In this document: positions 1-10,291 of the stretch, in pieces
How the letters are laid out: every line of letters begins with the position of its first letter
How positions within the stretch are numbered: position 1 is the first letter of the stretch
NCBI RefSeq assembly: GCF_963169125.1
Contig: NC_084796.1
Location: 218,822,448-218,886,447, forward strand
Direction of reading: 5' to 3'
From: Humulus lupulus
Lineage: Eukaryota > Streptophyta > Magnoliopsida > Rosales > Cannabaceae
DNA: 64,000 nucleotides
The notes under the pieces: model-generated
Database searches by the model: none
What the model saw: the letters and a program-made list of their open reading frames with translations, nothing else
What the model was told of the DNA's origin: nothing
Program-made: the position numbers and the translations under genes

Positions 1-947
1 TAGTTAATTAGAGCCAGGGCCAAAAGGCTCAGGTGACTGTAATGTCACATGGTTATGGGTGCTGAGCCCAAGTTTGTGACTCATTCATTAGTCACTTATC
101 TGATTAGGGTGCATAACCCAGAGTGTGACTCATTAGTCACCTATTCAGAGAGTGACTCATTAGTCACCTATCTAAGAGAGAGTGACTTGTTAGTCAACTA
201 TTCAAAGAAGAGACTTATTAGTCATCTACCTCAGAGATAGACTTATCAGTCATCTACATAAGGATAAACTTATTAGTCATCTATACAGAGAGACTTATTA
301 GTCATCTACTTCAGAGATAGACTTATCAGTCATCTACATAAGGAGAGACTTATTAGTCGTCTACCTCGGAGAGACTTATTAGTCATCTACCTCAGAGCGA
401 GAGACTTATTAGTCATCTACTCAGAGCGCAGGACTCTACAAACATTTATTTGTACCTTCTTGCATGCATGAGTAGGGTTATTACTGCTAGGCATGGCTAT
501 TATGATTTAGTAACATGTTATTACTGTTCATGAGCATATTGAGTTTTCTTGCTGAGCTTCGGCTCACGGGTGCTATGTGGTGCAGGTAAAGGCAAAAGAA
601 AGCTAGACCATCCTTGAGTTGGAGAGCTTAGGTGACGATGTGTACATATGCAACTGCTCGATCACCACTGTTGAGGGTTTAAAGAGGAACTAGGGTTAAA
701 CCCTATTTTGCCGCTTAGGTCGGGTGGTTATAAATATTTTATTGTAATTAACCTTTAAATTATATTTTTGGGATCCCAATGTATACAATAAACGTTTTAG
801 TGAAACGTTGTATCCTTAACCAAAAAATTTAAACCCTAAAATGTTAATCATACTTAGTTACACGATTATGACCAAATGGCTCGGTTAGCGAGTTTAGCAC
901 TGTTTAAAATGCACATCGTAACGGTCCCTGGGTAGTAGGGCGTTACA
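1..947 (+). mobile_element. 3' portion of a gypsy-type LTR (solo or 3' LTR), left end outside the window
   Basis: The stretch ends GGGCGTTACA at 947, the same terminus as the inner LTR at 25680-28022 read on its minus strand. Around 545-600 it carries a block (GGCTCACGGGTGCT, then TGGTGCAGGTAAAGGCAA) that recurs on the minus strand near 26050-26090, so both belong to one LTR superfamily. No primer site follows 947, so this is a 3' or solo LTR. No protein-coding signal was found. The chromovirus type is inferred only from LTR ends. Confidence 0.6.
60..432. repeat. Minisatellite, unit 24-30 bp, about 12 degenerate copies
   Basis: The core GACTTATTAGTCATCTAC recurs about every 24-30 bases, with variants GACTCATTAGTCACCTAT and GACTTATCAGTCATCTAC. 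Each unit holds the short dyad GACT-N4-AGTC. The array lies inside the LTR fragment. A 63-residue open frame over 49-240 is a by-product of the repeat. Confidence 0.85.
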
Positions 948-2292
948 TTACCTTTTCTTGTACAAATATTTATTTGTACCCCTACAGATTTTACTTCACT
1001 TTATGTGAGTAAATTTATACTGCCTGAATTGCGTCATATGATTTTGGCCAAAATTATATATACATCGATAATTCTCGACCCGTTTAATATCATGATCCTT
1101 GTTATCTCATATTAGTTTATTGCATATACAAACATTTTGTATTGTCAACAATAATTCATAATATGATAATTTCCTCCCAGATTGACATAACTTAAAGAGA
1201 TCTCATTATTTTCAACATACTTGTCAAACATGTATATTATTTCTAGGTACCTATATAACCACTTCAAGGGCTTTAATTATTATCAACTTTGTTATGTCTA
1301 TAACTTATTTTAGGAGTCTCTTCAAGAGCACCATTTTTATTTATGTTCAAATTATCAATACTTTATAACATTAATGTATCTTCATGAGTACATCTTGCTT
1401 ACAACATCTTCAAGACGAACCAAATGAACATTTGTTTTCATAACTTCAAGCGTTATTAGACTCATTCTGACTCAATTTAAATAATATTGATTTGCAGTTG
1501 GCATACATATATTTATGATTTTATCATTTTGAACTTCTAGTTCTTATTTTGTGCAAGGATCATTTTTCAAAATATCCATCAATCCAACTGCATTTCTCCC
1601 CCCCCCCCCCCCCCTGATCGAGAGAATATTTAAAAAATTAATACAACCTATAGGGGTTTCAATATAAGACAATAAATTAATATTTGTTCAAACTCATATA
1701 TATTATTGGGTCATTGAACTTCATGTTCAATAAATCACAATTGCGAACATATTTCATTTTCAAGAATGATTCATATATATATGTATAGGTGAAAATATAC
1801 AAGCTTATAATTCTTGTAAGTTCACGATCATACGACGTTATCATATCAATAAGAAATTATGCAATAAAAATCCAACAATGATTCAAGAATGCAAAGTGAA
1901 TATAATTAAATACACATTATCAAAATATTATAATTTTTTTTCATACATCTTGGACAAAAAAAAATATAACTATATAGCAAAATAATTTTCAGAAGAAATA
2001 TAATTTCAACTTATAAATAATTATGAAAAATTTGAGAAATGAATGCACTAACATTCTAATGAGTGCCACTTTTATAAATGATATATATGAAGTTAAAAAT
2101 TTAACAATAAAACTGGACAAGTTAAAATATTAATAAAGAGAACATTTGAAAACTAGTTGAAATATATATATATATTTCTTTTAAAAAAGCAAGATATTCA
2201 AATTTATTTTCACTTTACATATTTTCTCGAGCACCATATAAGAATTAATAATAAAAAGAATCTCCTGGTTCTTCATCTAAATTTAGGGAAAT
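948..2292. other. AT-rich DNA left of element A, no gene seen
   Basis: This is AT-rich sequence with a 17-base C run at 1598-1614 and short AT runs. It continues beyond element A at 14964, as shown by the GAAAT duplication. I found no convincing open frame or RNA gene. Confidence 0.6.
2288..2292. repeat. Target site duplication of element A, left copy (GAAAT)
   Basis: GAAAT directly precedes the TGTTATACCC start of the 5' LTR and is repeated at 14959-14963 after the 3' LTR. A 5-bp duplication is normal for LTR retrotransposons. Confidence 0.9.
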
Positions 2293-3087
2293 TGTTATAC
2301 CCAGATTTCGAGCCATGTTAAATGCGACCTCGAAAGTTGGATTCACAACGAATGAACTCGTAAAGTTTGAAGTATGCCCCAGGACTAAATATCGAGCCTG
2401 CAAGACTGAGACGACCTCGAATGTGATGGTCTCAAATTATTTACGATCTCGAAGGGTAGCTCCCGAGACGCATCTATCCTCAGGGAAGACCTCGGATCAA
2501 GGGTTCCGAGCCTGACACATGTACCATCTCGAAGCCATGTGACCTCGGGAGATGTCATTAGCTCGAAAGCTGATGAGAAACCTGGTAGAGTAAGGGCTTG
2601 GAGATATATGATAATGACCTTGAATATCTACAAGTTTTGTCTATAAGGGACGTGTTCTGCATTTATTATTGTAAATCCCATAAAATCATGGGATATTATT
2701 TGATTAGTTATACACCCCCTGGTCTTCAAGGGACGTTTCCTTTTATATCAGATTACAGGCTTTTAAAGCCATTTAATTTATTTACACAAAATGAGTAACT
2801 ACCCAAAATATGTGGGATAGTATTCTGCATCCTTCTCTATAAATAGAGAGGTCATGCACCATTGTAAAGGACCGAAATTCTAAACCTTGAGAGAAAACTC
2901 TGAAGAATTCATGCTTAAGAATTTTCAGAGATAATCTTGAGTTTAATAACAGAGACTCGTGGACTAGGCAGATTTAACTGCTGAACCACGTAAAAAATCG
3001 TGTTGTGTATTGTCATATTTTAATTGGCCATTACTAGTTATTGTTTACGTGCTCTTCTTTCACTGTTGACGAAAAGCGGCGTCAACA
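2293..3087 (+). repeat. 5' LTR of element A
   Basis: Direct repeat of 14164-14958. It begins TGTTATACCCAG and ends GCGTCAACA. The TATA box at 2838-2846 places U3 upstream of about 2870. Confidence 0.95.
2838..2846 (+). promoter_or_regulatory. LTR TATA box of element A
   Basis: TATAAATAG sits inside CTCTATAAATAGAGAG, itself a short palindrome, in the 3' half of the LTR. It is kept in the 3' LTR (14709-14717) and on the minus strand of both element B LTRs. It is a good plant TATA box; transcript start about 30 bases downstream is inferred. Confidence 0.8.
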
Positions 3088-3088
3088 G

Positions 3089-3106
3089 TTTGGTGCTTTC
3101 ATTGAG
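3089..3106 (+). other. Candidate primer binding site of element A
   Basis: TTTGGTGCTTTCATTGAG begins two bases after the LTR end and is identical at the matching place in element B (minus strand near 55594-55611). Position and conservation argue for a tRNA primer site. I cannot name the tRNA. Confidence 0.5.
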
Positions 3107-3135
3107 AGCCTTAAGCATTCATCCCTGAAAAAGTC

Positions 3136-6100
3136 ATGGCCACTAACAATCAGAACACGCCTGAAGAAAATTATCCAAGACGTCCTGGAAAACAGCCAAT
3201 GGAGAACCCGGATGTTGAAGAGAGGAGTGGGTCCTCTGATTCCCAGGGACCACCTCCTCCACCAAGAGATGAGGATATGTATTACAATCCTGAGCGGTAT
3301 GTTCCTATTGTGGAACTTGAAAACTGACAATTGAAACAGCTGTTGGCAGAGGCCAACAAACGGAATGAGGAGTTGACAAGGATAGCCGCAGAGGCGCAGG
3401 TGGCTCAGCCCCCGCCTCCGCGCGAAAACCAAGTCCCTCCTCCAAGGGACGTGCATGTTCCTCCCCGTAGACCCCGTGGACGTCCGCAAAAAGACGCTGC
3501 CACAAGGAGGCCGACTCAACCTCCGGCACCAGCAGAGCCATCCGCTCCACCTAGGCCCCAGAGGAATACTCGAGCTCGGGCCCCAGCAAACCCACCTGTG
3601 GAAGTGCCTGCAGGAACTGAGAATAACCGAACCCTTGCAGAGGCTCGGACTCAGATACCTGGGAGCGCACCAAATGCGACCGACCCATCTCGGGAAAATT
3701 CTGGACCCTCTAGGCCGCGACATGGGTGGCAGCCACCGTCGCCTATACGGTTCCCTCCATCACCCATAAGATATCCTTCGCCACCCCGCATGAACACTCA
3801 ACCCGTTTGAGATCAGGGCGAAGGGCGTGCGGGGGGAAGACAAGGAAACGGGGAGGCTTTCCAGGAGCGGAGAGGCGCCCCATCTGAGAAAAGTCAAACG
3901 TCTCGGTCTCGCACGGTGGAGACGAGGCGACGTGGGAAGAATCCATCACGAAATAACCAAGCAACGAGTTTTACTAGTGATGATTCCGGAGATACCAAGT
4001 CGGTCAATAAGCATGACCGAGGTCGTAAGAATACTGGAAGCCGCAGAAATCGTCCCGACCTGCGAGATCACCTGAATCAGAGTTGGGGTAATGGTGACCA
4101 GACAAATCCGGACTTGAGGAATCGCTTGAATAGGCGTAGAGATCCCTTACGGAGACGCAAGCCTGGGATTGTGATCGATGACAGCCGATTCCAGACAGTG
4201 CCTCTTGCGGACCCAGTTCAAGAAAGAATTGACCAGCTTGAAAGGGCTTTTAAGCTTTTGAAAAACGAGCAAAGGAATGATTGATATGAAGACTCTGACG
4301 AGGAGCTCGAACCGTTTGCTCCTCATATTTCCAATATTCCATTTCCTCAAGGGTTTCGGATCCCTCACGTCCCAACATTTGAAGGAAAGACCGACCCGTG
4401 TAGTCACCTGAGCACGTTCAACACCATCATGAGAGCCAGTAACGTGGGTTACGAGCTCAGGTGCATGTTGTTTCCAGCATCGTTGACAGGACCTGCCAAA
4501 AGTTAGTTCGAAAAATACAAGAGACACTCGATAACTTCTTGGGAGCAGTTGTCTAAAGACTTTAAGAAGCAGTTCAGATCAATGATGGGGGTCAGACCGG
4601 AGGCATCCACTTTGACTAACGTCCGACAACAGCCGGGCGAAACACTAAAAAGTTACTTAACAAGGTTTAATCTGGAAGTCGCCTGAGCTCGGAACGTGGA
4701 TGACAGTGGGCACCTAATGGCTGTCCGAACCGGCGTAATGCCGGGAAGTGCCCTTTGGAAAGACATGCAAAGGAAACCAGTAAGGTCCATAACCGAGTTT
4801 AACAGATGAGCGCAGAGGTTTGTCAATGTAGAGGAAGCGAGGTCAACGCTCAATGCGACTTCCCAGCCTGAAACTACAACGATGAACGTCAACTCTGCCT
4901 CCACCTCGGCGGACCCAGCGGCTCCAAAACCTGTCACGGAGAACCCCTCCAAGAGGAAAAAGAACGAAGGAAGTAACCCCGAAGACGAGGGAGGAAAGAA
5001 AAAGAAAGGGGAGAGATATTTCTCCTTGTATAAAGTATACACCGAGCTCAATGAGTCTCGAGAGAACATATACCTGGCTAATGAAAACCAGGTCCCCTTT
5101 AGGCGTCTGAACCCGATGAGAAATCAAAAATCCAAGAGGGACTCCAGTAAGTATTACCGATTTCACAGAGACACCGGCCATACACCCGATGAATGTCGAC
5201 AACTGAAGGACGAGATCGAAGGATTGATCTCGAGAGGTTACTTCCGGCAATATGTTAAAAGCCAGAGTACTAGTCAGATGGCCGCGAGCCAGAGAGTAGT
5301 CGCGCCTCCGACGACACAAAATAATAATTCCCAAGCTCGAGAAGAAGACAGGCCCCTGCCAATAGATGGAGAAGATGTAATAACCATCTCGGGAGGGCCT
5401 CATCTCGCAGGAGTGGGCAGGAACGCCCAAAAGAGATATGTTAATGAACTGAAGACCAGGGATGGGTCTCCTTATGAACCCGAACCTAGGGCCCCAAAAA
5501 GCCAGAGGATTGAGACACAACCAATAACCTTCACTGAGGAAGACGCGTCCCATGTCCAGTTTCCTCACCATGATCCGCTGGTCATTACTCTTCAGCTGGC
5601 CAACAAAAGGGTCCACCAAGTTCTTATAGATAATGGGAGCTCAGTCAACATTCTTTACAAAGCCACCCTCGAGAAGATGGGACTCTCCCTTCGTGACCTG
5701 AAAGCGTGTGCAACAACTTTGTATGGCTTTTCAGGAGAAGGAACTGCCTGCATAGGATCCATCGAGCTCCCCGTGACCTTGGGAGACTACCCAGTCTCGG
5801 CAACCAAGATGATGGAGTTCATGGTAGTAGACTTACCTTCAGCCTACAACGTGCTGCTCGGGAGACCCGCCCTGGTCGGGCTGGGGGCAGTTTCATCAGT
5901 AAGGCATCTGGCCCTTAAGTTCCCAACCCCTAGCGGAGTCGGGACATTGAAAGGAGACCAATTAGCAAGGAGGGAATGCTACAACATCTCCTTGAGAGGA
6001 AAGAGACAGACGAGCGCACAAACACTCGTCATCATACAAAACAAAGACGGAACAGTCTTAGAGATTGACGAAGAGATTGATCCAAGGATTGAGGAGAAAG

Positions 6101-6204
6101 TTGACCTCGAACCTTTAGAGGAGCTCGAAGAAGTTCAGCTCGAGGAAGCTGATCCCTCGAAGAAAGTGAGGGTCGGAAAACACCTCCAAGATGAGGCAAA
6201 ATAG
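3136..6204 (+). pseudogene. gag-pro: gag-protease region of element A, several stop codons
   Basis: The ATG at 3136 starts a reading frame that aligns with element B throughout. A proline-rich, charged N-terminus (to about 3800) is followed by a basic linker, the retrotransposon gag domain (about 4350-4700), a zinc-knuckle remnant near 5150-5200 and an aspartic protease centred on LIDNGSSVNIL (about 5625-5660), DNG being a variant of the usual D-T/S-G. Gag packages the RNA and protease matures the polyprotein. Internal stops lie at 3325-3327, 3808-3810, 4282-4284, near 4505, near 4685 and near 4808; all but one are CGA to TGA when compared with B. The first Cys of the knuckle is Tyr (YYRFH; B has YCRFH). 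The longest open part is 4882-6204. It ends at the UAG discussed separately. Confidence 0.9.
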
Positions 6205-6210
6205 CAATTA
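6202..6210 (+). promoter_or_regulatory. Conserved UAG-CAA-UUA between gag-pro and pol (candidate readthrough stop), element A
   Basis: The gag-pro frame stops at TAG (6202-6204) followed by CAATTA and continues in the same frame into QLICFLKKNQDVFAW, the usual start of plant gypsy reverse transcriptase. Element B has the identical TAGCAATTA. UAG-CAR-YYA is the readthrough context known from tobamoviruses. Function here is inferred; a shared inherited CAG to TAG mutation is the alternative. Confidence 0.5.
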
Positions 6211-9200
6211 ATTTGCTTTTTGAAGAAAAACCAGGATGTCTTCGCGTGGTCACACTCAGACATGGTGGGGATAAGCCCGAATATAGCAAGCCACGCACTG
6301 AACATAGACAAAAGCTTCCCCCCGAAGCAACAAAAGCGAAGACAGCTGGACGAAGACAGAAAGAAAGCACTAAAGGAGGAGGTTGACAGGTTAAAGGCAA
6401 ACTGATTCATTAGAGATGCCTTTTGCCCTGACTGGGTAGCTAATCCGGTGTTGGTCCCAAAGCCCAATGGGACGTGGCGAACCTGTATTGACTACTCAGA
6501 TCTCAACAAAGCTTGCCCAAAAGACTGTTTTCCGTTACCAAGGATTGACCAGCTCGTGGATGCCACGGTGGGGCACGGACTGATGTCGTTCATGGATGCC
6601 TATTCTGGATACAACCAGATTCCCATGCATGCCCCCGACCAAGAACATACGAGCTTTATAACGGATAAAGGGCTATACTACTATAATGTCATGCCATTCG
6701 GGCTCAAGAATGCTGGAGCCACATACCAACGGCTCATAAACATGATGTTTTCAGAACAAATAGGGAACAACATGGAGGTTTATGTTGATGACATGCTTTT
6801 CAAGTCTCAACTCAACAAGAACCATGTTGATGACCTCGAAGAGTCCTTCGGCGTGCTCAGAAAGTATAACATGAAGCTAAATCCTCAGAAGTGTACTTTT
6901 GGGGTGTCTTCAGGAAAATTTCTGGGCTTTATTGTAAACTCTCATGGAATCGAGGCTAACCCCGACAAGATCAAGGCCCTGATTGACATGCCCTCACCTC
7001 GGAGGCACAAAGATGTCCAAAGTTTGACTGGCAGGATGGCAGCCCTAAGCAGATTCATCTCGAAATCTACGGATCGTGGTCTTCCATTTTTCAACTTATT
7101 AATAGGAGGTAAGAAATTTGAATGGACGGAGGAATGCGAGCTGGCCTTTCAGGAGCTCAAAAATCACCTTGCAGAACCACCCATCCTGTCAAAACCTGAA
7201 ACGGGAGAAATACTGTACCTATACCTTTCAACCACCGAACACGCGATAAGCGCAGTGCTCGTTCGAGAAGAAGAGAAGGTGCAAAGACCCGTTTACTACA
7301 TCAGTAAGAGATTACTGGGGGCAGAGTCAAGATACCCATAGATGGAGAAACTCGCGCTCAGTTTAATTCATTCGTCTCGTAAACTCCGCCTCTACTTTCA
7401 GGTGCATCCCATCCATGTGCTGACTGATCAACCGCTTAGGCAAGTCTTGTCTAAACCATAAGCTTCAGGCCGACTTCTTAAATGGGCTGTTGAGCTCGGA
7501 CAGTTCGAGATCACCTACCACCCAAGAACGACCATTAAGGCACAGGCATTGGCGGACTTTATAGTGGAATGTACTGGAATAGCCGACGACGAGGTAATAA
7601 CCACGGCCCACGAGCTGTGGAAACTTTACGTCGACGGCTCATCAAATGAAAATGGAGTGGGGGTAGGGGTCATTTTGGTTACCCCAGCAGGGAGCAGATT
7701 TCATTCTGCCTTAAGATTTGGCTTTAAAGCGTCGAATAATGAGGCCGAATACGAGGCTTTACTCGCAAGACTTCGTATAGCAAAGGAGCTCAAAGCTAGA
7801 GCTATACATTGCTACAGTGACTCCTAACTCTTGGTTAATCAAATTCTAGGAGAATACCAGGCTCGTTGAACAAGAATGGAAGCTTATCTGGAGAAGGCAA
7901 AATCCACATTGGAGTGTTTCGAGTTTTACGCAATCGAACAGGTTCCCCGAGAACGGAACTCAAATGCAGATGCCTTAGCTCGACTTGCCACATCCACCGA
8001 AAATGAAGGGCTGAATGTTGTACCCATAGAACACCTATCAGCACCTAGCATTAACGAGCCAGAAGAGGAAGATGTGTGTATGATCGAAACAGAGCCGACC
8101 TGGATGACCCCAATAGTTGATTATCTCAAAAATGGAGTCCTTCCAAAAGATCGGAACCAGGCTCGAAAATTGATGTATCAACTTCCCCGTTACACCATTT
8201 TGGATGGGAGGCTATACAGAAGGGGATATTCCATGCCGTTACTTAGGTGCGTAACCCCTCCCGAAGCTAAGAAGATCATTGAAGAAATTCATGAAGGATT
8301 TTGCGGAGATCACACCGGGGGGCATAGCCTATCCAAGAAGATCATACGCCAAGGATATTTCTGGCCAACCATCAAAACGGATTCTTTCGAGTACGTGAAG
8401 AAATGCGACAAATTCCAGAGATTCACCACAATACCCCGAGCTCCACCATCCGAGCTGACCATGTTGACTTCCCCATGGCCTTTCGCGGTATGGGGGATTG
8501 ATCTCATAGGCTCTCTCCCGACCGGCAAAGGCGGAGTAAAATATGCAGTGGTCGTCGTGGATTACTTCACAAAGTGGATGGAGGCTGAACCATTGGCGAC
8601 TATAACTTCAAAAAAGATCCTTGATTTCGTGGTAAAAAGCATCGTGTGCCGATATGGGGTACCAAGGAAGATCGTATCCGACAATGGAACCCAGTTCAAT
8701 TGCGATTTGTTCACCAACTTTTGTGAAAAGAACAGCATAATAAAGAGTTTTTCATTAGTAGCCCACCCTCAAGCGAATGGCCAGGTCGAGGCTGTGAACA
8801 AATCTCTCAAAAGTTCCCTGAAGAAAAAGTTGGAAGAAGCAAAGGGACGGTGGCCCGAGGAATTGCCCCAAGTCCTTTGGGGATATAGGACCACAGCTCG
8901 AACATCAACAGGGCATACCCCGTTCTCTCTAGCATACGGCTGCGAGGCAATGTTGCCCATCGAGGTCGAAATCCCAACGATCCGAAATCAGATTTACGAT
9001 CAAAGTTCAAACCACACTCAGCTCAAGGAAACCTTAGACTTGATTGAAGAAAAGAGAGAAGAGGCTCAGCTGAGAAACGCTGCTTACCAGCAACAAACTA
9101 CCAGGTATTTCAACAAGAGGGTTCGAGATCAAAAGTTCGGAATGGGAGATCTGGTGTTGAGACGCGTATTCTTGGCAACACAAGATCCAGCAGCTGGGGT

Positions 9201-9336
9201 GCTCGGGCCGAATTGGGAAGGACCATACCAGATAGAGTCAGTCATCAGTCCCGGAGTGTACAAACTTGCGAGATTGGACGGGAGCCTGGTACCGCGAGCA
9301 TGGAATGGCGAACACCTCAGACCTTACTATCAGTAG
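6205..9336 (+). pseudogene. pol: pol of element A: reverse transcriptase, two RNase H domains, integrase
   Basis: In frame with gag-pro past the UAG. Reverse transcriptase spans about 6450-7000 with the catalytic YVDD at 6781-6792. A first RNase H follows (about 7200-7400). A second, archaeal-type RNase H begins at LYVDGSSNENG (about 7624-7830). The integrase zinc domain is near 8290-8420, and the DDE triad is Asp 8500, Asp 8680 and Glu 8788. The protein ends EHLRPYYQ with no chromodomain seen. Stops at 6403-6405, 7339-7341, near 7459, 7825-7827 and near 7868 disable it. The fourth zinc ligand of the integrase HHCC motif is lost (CDKF where B has CEKC). Confidence 0.92.
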
Positions 9337-9544
9337 TGTAGGAAAAGTGTTGCCTATAACCACGATTTTCTATCTGTATTAGTTTATTTGCTTTTGAATT
9401 CCATCAAATAAAGATCTATTTAGTTCAATATATTACCTCTTTTTATTTTTGCAATCTCTCTTAATTTAATAACCTATGGTCACACTCATAGGATATTAAG
9501 GGGGCATCATTGGTATATATACCATCAGCTTAAAAAATAAAAAA

Positions 9545-9792
9545 TAATAATACATGAAAGTATTTGGATATAACCAGATACGCAAGCTTAGATAGTTCGG
9601 ACATAACCGAATTATCAAAAAACATAAAGTATCTGGATATAACTAGATACGCGAGCTTAGATAGTTCGGACATAACCGAATTATCAAAAACATAAAAGTA
9701 TTTGGATATAACCAGATACGCGAGCTTAGATAGTTCGGACATAACCGAATTATCAAAAACAGAAAACGTTTGGAGTTAACCAGATGTGCAAA
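9545..9792. repeat. 3' tandem repeat of element A, about 65-70 bp units
   Basis: About 3.5 units carry TTTGGATATAACCAGATACG, AGCTTAGATAGTTCGGAC and ATAACCGAATTATCAAAAAC. Related units occur in B at 48960-49150 with fewer copies. Short tandem repeats downstream of pol are common in Tat-lineage elements. The 9337-9544 stretch is non-coding. Confidence 0.85.
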
Positions 9793-10291
9793 CTTAACAG
9801 GTTTGGAACAAACCAGCCAAAAAACTAATTAACGATAAGTAGGAACCTAAACCTACTTCGGGATAAGTCGAGATCGAGGCTGGAATATCTTAAAGAAAAA
9901 TAGTTTCGAACTCTTAACCTTGGAGTAAAAACCGAGGACGAGGAAAGGTAACTAAGCAAAAAAGATATAACCAAACCACTCACATTACATACCATATAAG
10001 TACTTTCGGGTTCATGGTTAAAGTAATATCCAACTTTGATGAATAACGAGGTCGGAAGCAGATAATTTGAACAAACTATGCATGAATGCATCGAGTTTCG
10101 AGCCTAAATCCACACTATGTTTGTATGAATAAATAAACATAAATGATTCATCAATATAAAATGTGCAAGATATTTTGAGCTGAGAAATGTAAGGGATAAA
10201 AGAAATTGTATCAGCCCCGTGGGCATAAATTAAAATAATTACAAAGATCAAGGGGACACAGCCCCAATAAACTATTTCCCCGAAATTAGAT

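Noticed and set aside
49..240. 63-codon frame with repeated SLVTY
   Set aside because: Produced by the minisatellite; later units shift frame.
3082..3723. 213-codon open frame on the minus strand over element A gag
   Set aside because: A shadow of the proline/arginine-rich gag frame; the same antisense opening recurs in B and has no domain.
4843..5619. 258-codon minus-strand frame over gag-protease of element A
   Set aside because: Mirrors the real gag frame, which has knuckle and protease motifs; the antisense protein is featureless.
9336..9336. Chromodomain at the integrase C-terminus
   Set aside because: Both pol frames end at EHLRPYYQ without a chromodomain pattern, in line with the Tat lineage.
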